Assembly: GCA_948099385.1 (NCBI GenBank)
Contig: CANUEZ040000207.1
Span: forward strand, 2,713,001-2,777,000
Source: Fasciola hepatica
Taxonomy: Eukaryota; Platyhelminthes; Trematoda; Plagiorchiida; Fasciolidae
DNA: 64,000 nt
Direction: 5' to 3'
The notes under the pieces are model-generated. The model was not told the DNA's origin. It saw only the letters and a program-made list of their open reading frames with translations, and made no database searches. The translations under genes and the position numbers were made by a program. Below are positions 33,710 to 44,500 of the stretch, piece by piece. Numbering within the stretch: position 1 is the stretch's first letter; each line of letters begins with the position of its first letter.

Positions 33710-35829
33710 GTGGCTGGGCATGAGATAATCCGGATTTTATTGAGTTCGTTTACTTTATTTTTAATACATAAAGCGCATGGAGTGTTTAACTACTAAGAGA
33801 ATGACGGCATTTGTTTATGTCAAAAAAGTGAATTGGAAGTGATAAGGCAATTTTTCCGAGTTGTCCGATTATACATGTTCCAATGAATGTTGGTTGTTGG
33901 GATCCGGTCGTGATGAGAAAGTTTTCTTTTCGATGCCTAGTATTTGAAAAGGATAATTTCCAAACGCTCGTGGACACCCAATCGACCTCGTGACACAATA
34001 TTACGCGACATACTTATTGGCCTTATTTTGTTATAAACATGGACATGAGTGTTGTGGAAGAGCCGTAGTTCATAGTCCCAAAGGACAACTGTCCCATAAT
34101 GGAGAACCAGCAGCCTGACCCGCAGACTTGGAGCAGTGCAGGACCACATGAGAATTACTTCAAAAGGCCAAGGTGTGTTATCAAACCCCAGTACGTAGTG
34201 TGTTGCTGTCCTCGACCGGCTTGATCGAAGGTATCAAGACTGGAACCTCCCACTGCAGAGGTGATAGAGTATGATACCATTCGACACTACCAGGTATCGG
34301 TACAAGGCTCGTCGGGTGATCATGAGGGCTGCTGTTTTCACTGATCACCTAGGGTGTTGTGTTCAGAAATTAATAGTAATGCGAAAAAAGTCCTTTGACG
34401 CACGCTCAAACAAGTACGGAAAACTGAGCAAGCGCGAGCTGCACATGCAGTCGGCACGGCCATGCGCGACTGTCCGGTTTCTAGAGAAATGTGACTGGAT
34501 GAATGGTGCGGTCAGATGCCAGGTGCATACGTGTAACTTATCTTGTTGGCTTACAAGCATGAGTCAGTAGGCAGTCAGTAACGGTGTGTGTGTGGCTGTC
34601 TGACTGTGTAAGTGACTACTTGAACTGACACAAAATAGGGTTGATCAAAAGACATGCAGATACAGAAAACTTAGATTTACGAACTCATAATGGGTCGACT
34701 GAGTCGTATTTCAGAATCATTCTGTTCCGGAGAAATTTAAGAAATTGATATACAAAATATTCAGTTCGCTAGTCGGAATATACTGAGAACTACGGGAAGG
34801 AGTGCGGAGTCGCATGCGTAATTTGGCAATAAAGAGCAATAAGACGAATTTAACTAAGCGTATAGAAAGACCAACTCTCGATAATGTACGAAACCGGATC
34901 AATGGATCTGTGATCCCTCGAGTTTCTATTCGACGATCTGTTTTTCAACGAACGACCTGAGTGATCGGGCTCTGCTCGCAGCAACTACCACACGCGCACG
35001 GTAAAATTAGTCAGAAGTGGGAAAACAGACTATGACAGTTGACAATGTATTGTTATGACATGAAAACGAACTGTCAAAAAAAGAATAATTTAGACGTGCT
35101 CCTCCGGTGGCATTGTCGCATCGTGGGGTCTGCTCGACTGAGCTTGTTTCTTCAGTCCACTAGGACTGATTTTTTCAATGTTCACACCGTTGACTCAACA
35201 ACATACCTGGTTGGAGGCGTGTTGATAAACTGACTCGGTTTGGCACCTTCACTCAATTAGTAGCTTGCTTCCACGTTGGTTTTCGTGACAATCTGACAAA
35301 GGATAAGTATATCAGTGATTATTTTCCATACAATTTCCATTCACGAAATGGTGTCAGTTTTCGGATGCTGTCGACATAATTGTGAAGATATCGTCCATCA
35401 GAACTATAGTTTTACCATTCGCGAGGGCCTGGCCCAAGCATCATGAAGTCGCATCAACAGGGTACTGTTCATTATCTCCTAGTGCTGACATTGTTCTTGA
35501 TGGAGTCAGATGACAAAATTTTGATGCCCAAAAATATAACTGAGATGATTTGTGTATGGGTTATTTTATAAAACCGTGAAGAAAAACCGTCGAGCGAGAG
35601 TCCCTCAAACTCGGTCTATCATGACTAACGGTTGTGATTTTCCACTGCCTCCAAGTGGAAGAATCCTTCGATTTGATTTCGTGGAATGGGTCTCGTTTAT
35701 CCACCTCCGGTTTGGACTGGGACCATCAACCATTACAACTACTCAATGCCCATGACTATCTCTGGGCTCGTGAAAATGAAAGTGCGATCAGGGTGCGGGA
35801 AATTGTAAGATATATGCATGCTTTCTTAC
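33710..35829. other. VAL intron 3
   Basis: Intron between VAL exons 3 and 4. It holds no recognisable element. Openings such as 34271-34570 (+) and 34717-34902 (-) are unsupported. Confidence 0.45.
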
Positions 35830-35949
35830 CTTAGTGTAATGTCCACACTCGTAACCCCTTTTGCATGAGTTCAGAGAGACATTGTAGTTCTGATATTCGG
35901 AGGCCCATCCTTCCACTGCTCTGGAAAATGAATGGAACGGAGCGGGTTT
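35830..35949 (-). CDS. VAL exon 3: central CAP segment, intact
   Basis: The acceptor CTGTTCCCACAG and the donor CTAAG|GTAAGA. Exactly 40 codons in phase 0. It begins KPAPFHSFSRAVEGWASEY and ends YECGHYTK, the His-containing CAP1 motif, with Lys where Gln is usual. Two cysteines (NSCK and YECG) match the typical disulfide partners. No lesion. Confidence 0.85.
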
Positions 35950-36066
35950 CTGTGGGAACAGTGTGTTAATGCAAATTTGGCTAGGCACAAAATGAAAAAA
36001 AACCCTGGCTCCATTTAACATGCATCATTTATACAGTAGAAGAATGACAAATGTGTTTGGACTCAC

Positions 36067-36211
36067 AAATCCCATGTGAATCTTATGCCATTGTATGATA
36101 CTTTGTAGTATTCCGATCTTTGGTTTCTTTGAAATCCATGTTACAGTTGTCCACCCAAGATTGGGTTTTAGCAGCCAATTCAGAATCATATATTTGAAAG
36201 TAGAATGATTG
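36067..36211 (-). CDS. VAL exon 2: N-terminal CAP helices, with a frameshift
   Basis: The donor GGATTT|GTGAGT is good; the acceptor CAACAG at 36212 is weak in pyrimidines. The frame reads YDSELAAKTQSWVDNC and on to RNTTKYHT, the helix that usually carries the first CAP histidine. It then meets TAA two codons later. The exon is 145 nt, one more than a multiple of three; removing one base near ACAATGG restores WHKIHMGF, which continues in phase into exon 3. Confidence 0.75.
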
Positions 36212-36934
36212 CTGTTGTTACTAACGACGGATGTTACAGTAGCATTACTGAGCATTACAACTGTATTTCAAAACGAGCGTTCTCTTTTTTTTTGTACCAG
36301 TCGTCAATGTCTATTCAGTGTGACAGTGCATGTCTGACTTTATCTTGTCTGTTTTCCAAAATGATGTATCTGATTTGTCTGACTGGTTGGCTGTGCATGA
36401 TGTGAGTGATAACTCCTTTAAATAGAAAGACATTTCCTCTCCGTTTCTCATAGTTAGTCGATCTGCATCATTGCTAGAAAATGGTTGAGGCCTAAATGAG
36501 CACAGAAGCGACTTGATCCTGTTGAAGCCTGTGAGGTATTTGTACGTCACTCTCACTCAGAACATCACATGATCGGAATAAACCAGATCTGCTTTTGATG
36601 TATTGAAGACATAATCCTCTCAGTTCTGGCAAGTGTCTTGTCATGTCCCGTGCGTTGATTTGCTATCATTTACCCCCGTTTACTTAGAAAAGACTTTGGA
36701 CTCAGCATTTCCTACCGGCGCAAGTGAATACCTCAAGTGCAAATGGTCCACTTCTTTCTAGTGTAACTCTTAAGCACATTTAATTGGTTTCCTGATAGTT
36801 TGTTATGAAACCCCTATGTATCTATCCCACTCTGAACCAAGTTGATGGATTTTTTCATCTCTACCTGCTCCTGCTGTTTGTAAATGTGTTCTTTGATCGG
36901 AGTGGGCAAGGATGAGGGGGAGAGGGTTCATGCA
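36212..36934. other. VAL intron 1, proximal part
   Basis: No element recognised. A minus-strand opening at 36311-36556 is unsupported. Confidence 0.35.
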
Positions 36935-37535
36935 TTTGGCAAATGATTCATCAGGCTGAATCCACCCTCAACGGATCACTGGAAACTCGCGGGAGCAGAT
37001 GTTTCATTTTTGTCAGGAATCATCACCGGTACACATCTTCCGAGGCCCTACTGGGATTCAGAAGAGTATTTTAGCATCAACACTGAATGAGAAATTGCCC
37101 TTCCATCATGGACTTTGAACAGTAACAATCGACCATTCACAATTGGGTTGACTCCTATGATGAATGCGTTCTCCGCATGATCCCAAGTGAAACAAGTATT
37201 TCTGGCAGAGTTTGTCTGCTTATTCAATATGAGTAATAATGGTGACTCCCAATCAGGAGGAAACAGAAATGAGGATACGGTGTTTTGATGATCCTTAATG
37301 GTGAACTGAGCGTTGATATTCCTTGGTGAATCATTTCACAAGTGTACTGCTATGATAGAAAAATCTACTCCATTTCGAATTCAAGGGAAACCCTTAATCG
37401 CACCACATTTGAAGGGGGATTAGACTGGTACTTGGATGTCGTCCCCAGTTTCAGTTGCATGACCAGTTCTACTAGCTGAAGTGACTGATCCAAATTGTAG
37501 TTATTCACGGGTACTGACTCATTCCAAATGTAATG
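36935..37535 (-). pseudogene. Exon-like coding relics inside VAL intron 1
   Basis: On the minus strand two segments read as protein with few stops. One starts YIWNESVPVNNYNLDQSLQL and continues to VVRLRVSLEFEME, then a stop (about 37535-37365). The other contains FTWDHAENAFIIGVNPIVN, GRLLLFKVHDG and HSVLMLKYSSES, then a stop (about 37290-37050). The second has the feel of a beta-propeller blade. Both carry in-frame stops and neither fits a CAP protein, so they are probably remains of an unrelated extracellular-protein gene or an unknown retroelement. Confidence 0.35.
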
Positions 37536-37950
37536 TCATCCGCCTCTTTGACGTGCGTACCCATTCACGGATCCTAGTCGTGCTCTGATACTGAGTTTAC
37601 TCTACCAGATGACTGATTAGGTAAACCAGGCAACTGAGAGGGCCGGAATAACTCAAAAGAGTTGCAAATTTGTATTTTCCGCTGATCATTCAATCAATAA
37701 ATGGAGTACATACCTTGGTAGCGTGCACAAGAATTGACCATGTTTTGAAATTTACAAATAAGTAGGGTCACCACCGAAACTACCACTGTGTGTATAGATA
37801 ACACACATGAATGTATAAGATGAAAAGAGGTTGTTCGGAAATGAAGCTACATTTGTGAAATATATACAGCATAACTAATTACAAAACGGGACGATAGAAT
37901 AGTCAACAGTGGTTCATGGGACATTGTATTATGACAGAAATTCAACTCAC

Positions 37951-38133
37951 CAAATGTGGCATCATCTTGGCTTTTGGTTGTCCTTCAAGTTGACAGTTCA
38001 GTACTCTTTTCCTAAACTCGCTATGCCAAGTTAACATGCTCTGGTTCAATTCTTCTGGTGTCAGTTCCTCCTTGGAGTTTGATTCTCGTAGATTGAAGAG
38101 ATGACAAACTAAAGCAAACGCTAAAACGTCAAT
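37951..38133 (-). CDS. VAL exon 1 (copy A), start codon lost
   Basis: 61 codons in phase 0 ending PHL|GTGAGT. The order is a hydrophobic leader (VLAFALVCHLF), a short acidic linker, then ELNQSMLTWHSEFRKRVLNC and GQPKAKMMPHL, the first CAP helix and the loop after it. At the position where copy B has ATG, this copy has ATT. An upstream ATG in another frame stops after three codons, and the next in-frame ATG lies beyond the leader. Confidence 0.82.
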
Positions 38134-38205
38134 GGTTCATACGAAGCACAGTATTGTTAAACGCGAGTGTGTTTGAGATCCTCAAAATCACACTGATGGA
38201 AATGA

Positions 38206-38306
38206 GTATATATATATTTATATATATATATATATACAATATATATATATATATATAATATATATATAAATTATATACATATGTATATAAATACATATAT
38301 GTATAC
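38206..38306. repeat. TA-rich simple repeat
   Basis: Interrupted TA/TATATATA tracts just upstream (on the minus strand) of VAL exon 1; copy B of the duplication has only a short trace (59328-59340). It could overlap a promoter, but nothing distinguishes it from a microsatellite. Confidence 0.85.
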
Positions 38307-38731
38307 ACATACAAATGAAGTATACCTGCATCCCTTTTATGAATACTATCGCCACGATCATCATCCTAAACACAGTCGATTTTCTTCCAATGTGAGCTAC
38401 CTGGAACTGTTGAGTACTAGTTGGGGTGGATGTTTATTCAATTTGAGCAACACAATCAATCACTAAATGCATTCCCACTCACTCAATTCATCTCGTATGT
38501 TCATCGATGAACATTCCATTTTAGGGTTAATAATTCCACTGGGGACCGAGTCCAACAATACTAAAAACATTCAATCACAGTGTTCATCAGAAGCACACAA
38601 TTGTATTGCTCACTGACACAATGAATTTTTCTGCAGATCCAAAATTCGCGTGATTTACGGATCTTGTGATTTTCATCATACTATTGTTATAATTTTGATA
38701 GCTTTGTTACTACTTCTTGTAAATACACCAC

Positions 38732-38977
38732 TCAAAGGTCCCGTAGCCACTGAATCCGTGTGAAGTTGAAACTGTAACTTTCCTGGCCCACAAAATGACC
38801 TACATTCAGGTAGTAGGAAGAATATGTTGAAGATTCTCTCAGGTGGTCCAATGTTTTGTTGGCTACTTCAAGCTGCATTCCATGGTTGAGCCAATAGGAC
38901 GGGCCAGCATAGGCTTGTACTTTGGATGTGACTGTGAAACGCTTCCTGGTGTCAAAGACCCGTTCACATTTTTTCAT
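38732..38977 (-). CDS. Unrecognised exon candidate in duplication copy A
   Basis: 81 open codons on the minus strand ending in a stop, beginning after a possible acceptor (GTTTCACAG). It includes YAGPSYWLNHGMQLEVANKT and YYLNVGHFVGQESYSFNFT, with two N-glycosylation sites. It lies upstream of VAL exon 1, so it cannot be VAL exon 2. It may be the last exon of the neighbouring gene. The corresponding frame in copy B (59754-59990) has a stop after HFVG. Confidence 0.35.
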   Translation of the reverse strand: MKKCERVFDTRKRFTVTSKVQAYAGPSYWLNHGMQLEVANKTLDHLRESSTYSSYYLNVGHFVGQESYSFNFTRIQWLRDL

Positions 38978-39474
38978 TTCTAAAATGTATTATCTTCTAA
39001 TTCATGTGATATCTTCCAAATGCTGTGCATTTGGGTGCCACTCACGTGCCAAATCTTCTAACTGAAAGCAGCAGACCAGTTTTGACAGTCTATTATGCGT
39101 TGTTATGTTTTCCTAACTTTATGATTTTGAAGACAACGTTAATATTTCAAACTCATTTTAGTATGGTCCAGTTCACTCTAGTCAAATCAAATAATTACTT
39201 GTGCGGTCCCTTCTAGGGCAGTGAAACTCCGGAAGTTGGTACGAAACAGCATGAAATATTTTCTGAATATACACTTTTATACCTTAGATCATTTACTTCT
39301 TGTAATTTTGGAACCACAATTAGGACAAGATATTCGAAGCAATATTTGCAGCGTATTATACATTTCTATATACGCAACAAAATTCAAAGTACAATTATTA
39401 TACACCAATTTATAACAATTCAGGAAGGGGACAGCGACCAATGGAAGCCTTCGAAATGAGGAAGTGACCAGCAG

Positions 39475-39546
39475 TGGTAGGAATCAAACCCGGACCGTCA
39501 TCTCTCAAAATCCACAGTGTTAACCATTCGACAACCGCCAACCACT
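39475..39546 (-). repeat. tRNA-derived SINE head (Gln-like), copy A
   Basis: The minus strand has an A-box-like TTGTCGAATGGTTAACAC and a B-box GGGTTTGATTCC with tRNA spacing. The central part (ACTGTGGA) resembles tRNA-Gln. A matching but diverged copy ends duplication copy B at 60505-60575. Confidence 0.6.
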
Positions 39547-39939
39547 AGTACACTGTCTACAGTTTGTGATCTGCACATTAAAACCAGTGGAAAAATCATC
39601 AAGAATATTCTTTCGAATTTTCCTCATTCCTCGTACCATGACCTATCTCCGAACCCTTCGCCTCCCTTCACAAGTTCCGGATAAGGACTTATCTCCTCCC
39701 GCATAATTATTTGTCTCAACTCTACAATGCCTTGCTTAGCACGTGTTCAGGTCGACAAAATGAAGTTCACGGACGAACTTTGAACGAAACTCGGGGGTTG
39801 AATAAGTTTCAACTATACAGCATTGATTTTATGATGCTTTTTTCAAAGTGACAGTGATTATTTTCCTTCCATTTAGCTGGAATGTGAATCTATTCACCTA
39901 CTGAAGTCTTTAGTACGGTTTATGACAAAACAGCATGAA

Positions 39940-40181
39940 ATTGAGGCCATACATTTGGCCAACCTCACCAGAATGTGTCCTTTATACCCGAACATTAAGA
40001 CAACGGACTGGCCCACTCACAGTTCAGACTAGAACGCAATCGAAAATGTCTGGGATCTGTTAGTGGGGCGATTCTACGTGGATGAAGTAGTCCTCGACAA
40101 TTTGCGCGAGTTGCACTCGGCTATCCTGGCCGAATGTGGCAACGTAGAACCTAAGACCTTCAAGAATATAAATGGAAGCAA
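39940..40181 (+). pseudogene. Tc1-like transposase C-terminal relic
   Basis: The plus strand in one frame reads NIKTTDWPTHSSD, a stop, then AIENVWDLLVGRFYVDEVVL and DNLRELHSAIL, ending near PKTFKNI. This is the DWP-S-D-N-IEN-W block around the second catalytic Asp of Tc1 transposases, followed by the usual helical tail. Proline, leucine and asparagine of the PDLNP motif are damaged. No inverted repeats were identified; it is dead. Confidence 0.82.
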
Positions 40182-41449
40182 ACCTGAATGTTGTACTTCA
40201 GTCATTTGCAATGAAAGTCATTGTGTTTTGTGACCAGCTTCTTGATTCTGCCGCTAGTCTATGGGGTTGGTTCAATAGCCGTCCTAACCTTGACAGGCAC
40301 GTTTGTGTCGGCTAGATTGACTTGTTGGTCTAATGTTTCGAATCCGTGCGAATAGTATGTAATGGTTTGGCACATCATCACACCACATTTGGTCCTTCTA
40401 AGTAGTTTTATTCAAAACAGGGTTGGCCTAATGGTATTTAATGCACTATGGTACGTTGGAATTTTGACTAGTGTAGTGTTTTACCGAATACACTGCGCAC
40501 GCATCTGATTCACAAACTGTAATCCAATGATGCACATCATTGTCTTCTTGTAATAATAGCTCACTTTTGGATGAGGGAAGCTTCGTTATACAGCGGAATT
40601 ATCTGGTCTTTTAGATCAACCAAAACGTAGACCGCAAACTGTTCATGGTTATCAGATCACGATTTGCATCCCCTTTTCTTCCTACAACTTTCTAGTTATA
40701 TTCTTGCAATCTATTCTTCACTAACTCTAATGTATTCACCCGTATATTTTTATCCAAACACAATTGCTACGCTGCACAAATTGGGCTTGATTTCATTCAC
40801 ACACTACTTTGGATGAAACTCGTGCGTTCAGCTTTATGTTATGTAACACTGTTTCATACTCTAATGCACTTTAAGCTATGATATAGTGACTGACAAAAGC
40901 TGTTATTTTCTTGAATAAAATTTACCATATTTTACGAGCATGACAGTCTTTTGATGGTCAAACCAACACTTCTGGGAAATGGTTTTGTGGACATAGTGAA
41001 ATCTACAAATCGATACGTGAATACACTGTGTCATTGAATAGTGAATGCAGAATACCAAATGTGCTTATCCTCAACCTAGAAACGGTAATTTCATTTGAGA
41101 AAAATATTTCCGTGAATAGAATTTGCGCAGCTGTATATGGTCCTCGTGCAACAAACAGGGTAGAGAAATTTCTAATAATTTAATTCAAAATGCGTCCAGC
41201 AACGTGTATAGATGAGTTTACGTTCGTAAGTGACCTAAATGAACAACCGTGAGAAACATTTTGGATAGAAATGCCATTCCAAAATGTATTATTTTAGCAA
41301 GGACACTGAATCTCATATAATGAAAAACCTCTCACATTGGGATATCACTGACCGGGTAATCTCAATGATCAGAACCAGGAGAATTGTCGTGTCTAATTGG
41401 AATTGTTTATCGCGCATCATCGAATAGTCATTTGTATTATTTTCACCAG
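40182..41449. other. No recognised gene
   Basis: AT-rich, with stops in all frames. Nothing was found. Confidence 0.4.
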
Positions 41450-41525
41450 ACTGGCCTCGCCGCAACAGTTCATTTCGTGGGGCATATTAACGGTAGGTGG
41501 GGTGTCGCCGGTTCGATTCCGGCTA
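41450..41525 (+). repeat. tRNA-derived sequence with intact B-box
   Basis: CCGGTTCGATTCCGGC on the plus strand is a perfect pol III B-box with its T-arm stem. The upstream half (GTTCATTTCGTGGGGCA) is a poor A-box. It is probably a SINE head or a tRNA pseudogene. Confidence 0.45.
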
Positions 41526-44500
41526 GTGGTGTACAATTTTTGGATGTGAAAATCACAAGTGGTTTTTCCGTTGTATAGAATAGGGCGGCATTTGTTATTG
41601 TGGAGTAACGTTCGTGCAATCAGTAGCACAAATGATTCTGTTTAGTCTGGGTGTGCAAATCTCTCTGTGATCAAACGATCGCCGTATTGGAAGCTACAGT
41701 GCTTTTCCGGCAATTGAAACCGCCCCCTCTTTGTTGTGAGTCAGTCGCCTACAGAAAAATGCGATATTTTTATGGTTTTCGCGCAGCGATAATGCAACCG
41801 AGTACTCAACTGCCCTTTCCAGTTATAAAATGAAATTTATAGGAAACAATAAGTACTTACGTCAATGTATTTTCGGGGTTTACGTTAATGATGATTCTCA
41901 AAAGCTATTGACATTTGAATTCGTCTGTTAACTCGTCAAATGGTTATCATTGAGTTCGATGACTTCAGTACTTTACACCGGATGTACTTAATTGGAACAA
42001 AGTTAAAACTGTGCTCATTGGAACGGTCGTTTGTTCTTAGATAAGAGTGATTTCGTTATCAAGTTATTCCCGTGAGTAGTTTCAGTGCAGCACATATAAT
42101 TGCCGTCCAATTACCCTCATAATAAATTCTTTGAGAGCCATGCTGAAGCAAAATGATAAAACTGTTATCTTTATTATTTCCGATTTTCATCGTAATGTAT
42201 ATTCTTCAAAGATTTATTTCAGCGAAATTTCGACAAAATACACAAACCTCTTCAGTTGTATTTTGCTGTTTACTGCATGTTTTCAACCCAGCACTATCGG
42301 GCTCGCATTCTACTGTTGTCAGTAGACTGCCAACTACTGTATTGTCGAAATTTGCTATTACTTGCAAGAAGAAAATGATTCATTCTTATTGAAGATTTTA
42401 TAATTGACAACCAAACCAAAATAAATGAGATACTGAAGAAAATGAGCGTAATTATTAAGTAAATTCATGAAACCGTTTTTATTCACTCATATTTTTGAAG
42501 AATTTTCGGACACAAATAATTCTACCGTGGGGCTATTTTACCAGTGAAAGTGTCCACTTCGGGCAGATTTATGGCTTTATTTATCTATGTTTATCGCCCG
42601 TCATTCAATGACCGCAAGTATTAGACAACTGAATGAGAAATTCAAATTTTCATAAACATGGGATCTACTGGCAATGTCACTGGAGAGCATTCTTACCGTT
42701 TTTACAATTCTGTATCAAGTAACTCGTAAATCTGAAGTTTCCCGATGACTTAGTCAAAATGATTGTCCCGGATGTTCGGTGAACTAAGAGACTGATCTAG
42801 CAAAATTACTAGTTTCCTTGGTTGTGCGCAAAATGGGGCGACATACTGCTATGAGCTGCAGAAAGAGTTTCCATAGTCTAGCCTTGTTTAGCAAAGTTAT
42901 TGGTTCTAAATCGATACAGTAAGAATAAGTATACAACGGAAAGTGTTTACACCCTGGTTAAAAAACCAAAATCAAGTGGCAGAGGCATTCTTAAAATCGA
43001 AAGCATAAAGACGAATAACATTCCCCTAAGCAAGTGGCTAAACAAAACTGTAGCACAGTTTTTCGGTTACACCATAAACAGTAAATCAAGAATAGTTTAC
43101 TGGCGCGAACCAGTGAATCAGTCACAAAAAAACGAAATTAACTGCAGTTACAATTATAAAGGGAGTTAATAATAAATCCGTACAAATGAGCTGAATCTGA
43201 GGGACAACCGAGAACATGTACCGCAAGAATGTTCGAACCCTGCACTAGACCCGGGGTTGTGACCGAAGTGGGACGGGCAGTAGTGCAGTGCAGTGATTTC
43301 AAAAATAAGGGGTTGGGTGTTTGGGCCTCCACATAGCAGCACAAGCGAAAATCTTAGAAAGTTATCTTACAGCAGAACTATAAGCTTTTGGGGAAACATA
43401 ACCACAAAACGCGAGTATAAAACAATTCGATATCTTAGGAACGGAGGAGATACGTTACGAATGTCTGAAGTTTACGATGTACGTGCACACTTTTCATAAG
43501 TAACGAAACACAAAAGAAGAGTCCAGTTACCATTAGTAATCAACACTGCCCCGGGATTGGGTGAGGTCAAGAACCACAATGTTAACCATTAATCGAATTC
43601 AAGATGACAAAATTGCTGTATATTACCTCTCTGAAGTACGCAGTAGGCTTTACGCATTGAAAGTTACCTGGTTCGTCCACCTCAAAAACGATTTGACTCG
43701 GAGGTATTTATCATAAATAGACAAACATTTTTCTCTCCGATGAAACTGCTTTCATCCACAACTGGATGCACTGAGTCCGGGTAAGCTAAGGTTCGTTGCA
43801 AATTTCTTGCCCTAAACTAACCTTGTTTAATTTTATGTTTTTGGTCGGTCGTGTAGCCGTTGATTCCTGTAATTCTTCCTAACGAACCGGTTGTTCACCT
43901 ATATTTGTTTTTCCCCAAACTCTGAATCATATCACTAGATCGGTTAATCGGTGCCTGAACGAGCCCCTGGCATGGCAGCATAAAAAAAATGCCACGTGGC
44001 CCCGACCCCCTTCCTGAAATGTTATACTACTGTTATGCATTAAGTGGAAGTGAAAAAGGATTTAATTTATTTCTATTCAGGCAATCAATTTTCTAGTAAT
44101 AATCTGCATACAATGGGGTATCATGGTAGTATGTTTACCAATCGTATCTGCATGATTCTTTGAGTCATTGCAAAAATGCTTCGACGAATGCAAATCGGTT
44201 CCCGAGACTGAATTGGGGCTTAATCTACCTAGCCCTATCATTCCAACAGAATAACAAGAACACAACGCAACGATTAATTTCTTTTCAATTGCGCGTCTCT
44301 GCATGCCCGAGCAACGAGGACACGTAGTTTTTGTCAGTCGGTTGTGAAGAACAGTCTGGCTAGAAATTCCACTTTTCCGAACAAAGTATGGAGAGATCAA
44401 GTTACTTCCTATTATTATTCAATTGTAAAATGTGATCAAAAGCTTCTGTGCTCTGTGTTCTTCAGTTATTTAGCTACCCAAAATTGTGAGTTTTTTACTT

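Larger units (their letters stand above)
32515..38133 (-). pseudogene. Five-exon CAP-domain (SCP/TAPS, venom-allergen-like) gene with a Thr-rich tail
   Basis: Exons at 38133-37951, 36211-36067, 35949-35830, 33657-33561 and 32851-32515. All junctions except the acceptor of exon 2 are consensus, and the phases agree (0,0,0,2) once two indels are allowed for. The ancestral product was about 293 aa: signal peptide, CAP domain, then a Thr/Asn-rich stalk. CAP1 is present across exons 3-4 (GHYTK|MVWAKS). CAP2 is present across exons 4-5 (YNYDPA|GNI, with Tyr for the usual first Cys). Lesions: the start codon is ATT instead of ATG; one nucleotide is gained in exon 2 and makes a TAA; one nucleotide is missing in an A6 run in exon 4. 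Known CAP proteins of flukes are secreted or surface proteins, some lipid-binding or host-modulating; the role here is inferred. It is a recent pseudogene, or an intact gene with assembly indels. Confidence 0.82.
37886..39560. repeat. Segmental duplication, copy A
   Basis: Homologous with 59002-60580 in the same orientation over about 1.6 kb. It runs from about 65 bp inside VAL intron 1, through exon 1 and its upstream region, to a tRNA-like SINE head at the right end. Long near-identical stretches include 38395-38560 and 38700-38950. The main length difference is the TA-rich block at 38206-38306, present only here. Confidence 0.9.

Noticed and set aside
37951..38133. Rescue of VAL exon 1 copy A by an upstream ATG
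   Set aside because: The ATG at 38140-38138 is out of frame and stops after three codons.
38732..38977. Reading this opening as the second CAP exon of the VAL gene
   Set aside because: It lies upstream of exon 1 on the minus strand, lacks CAP motifs, and a proper exon 2 exists at 36067-36211.
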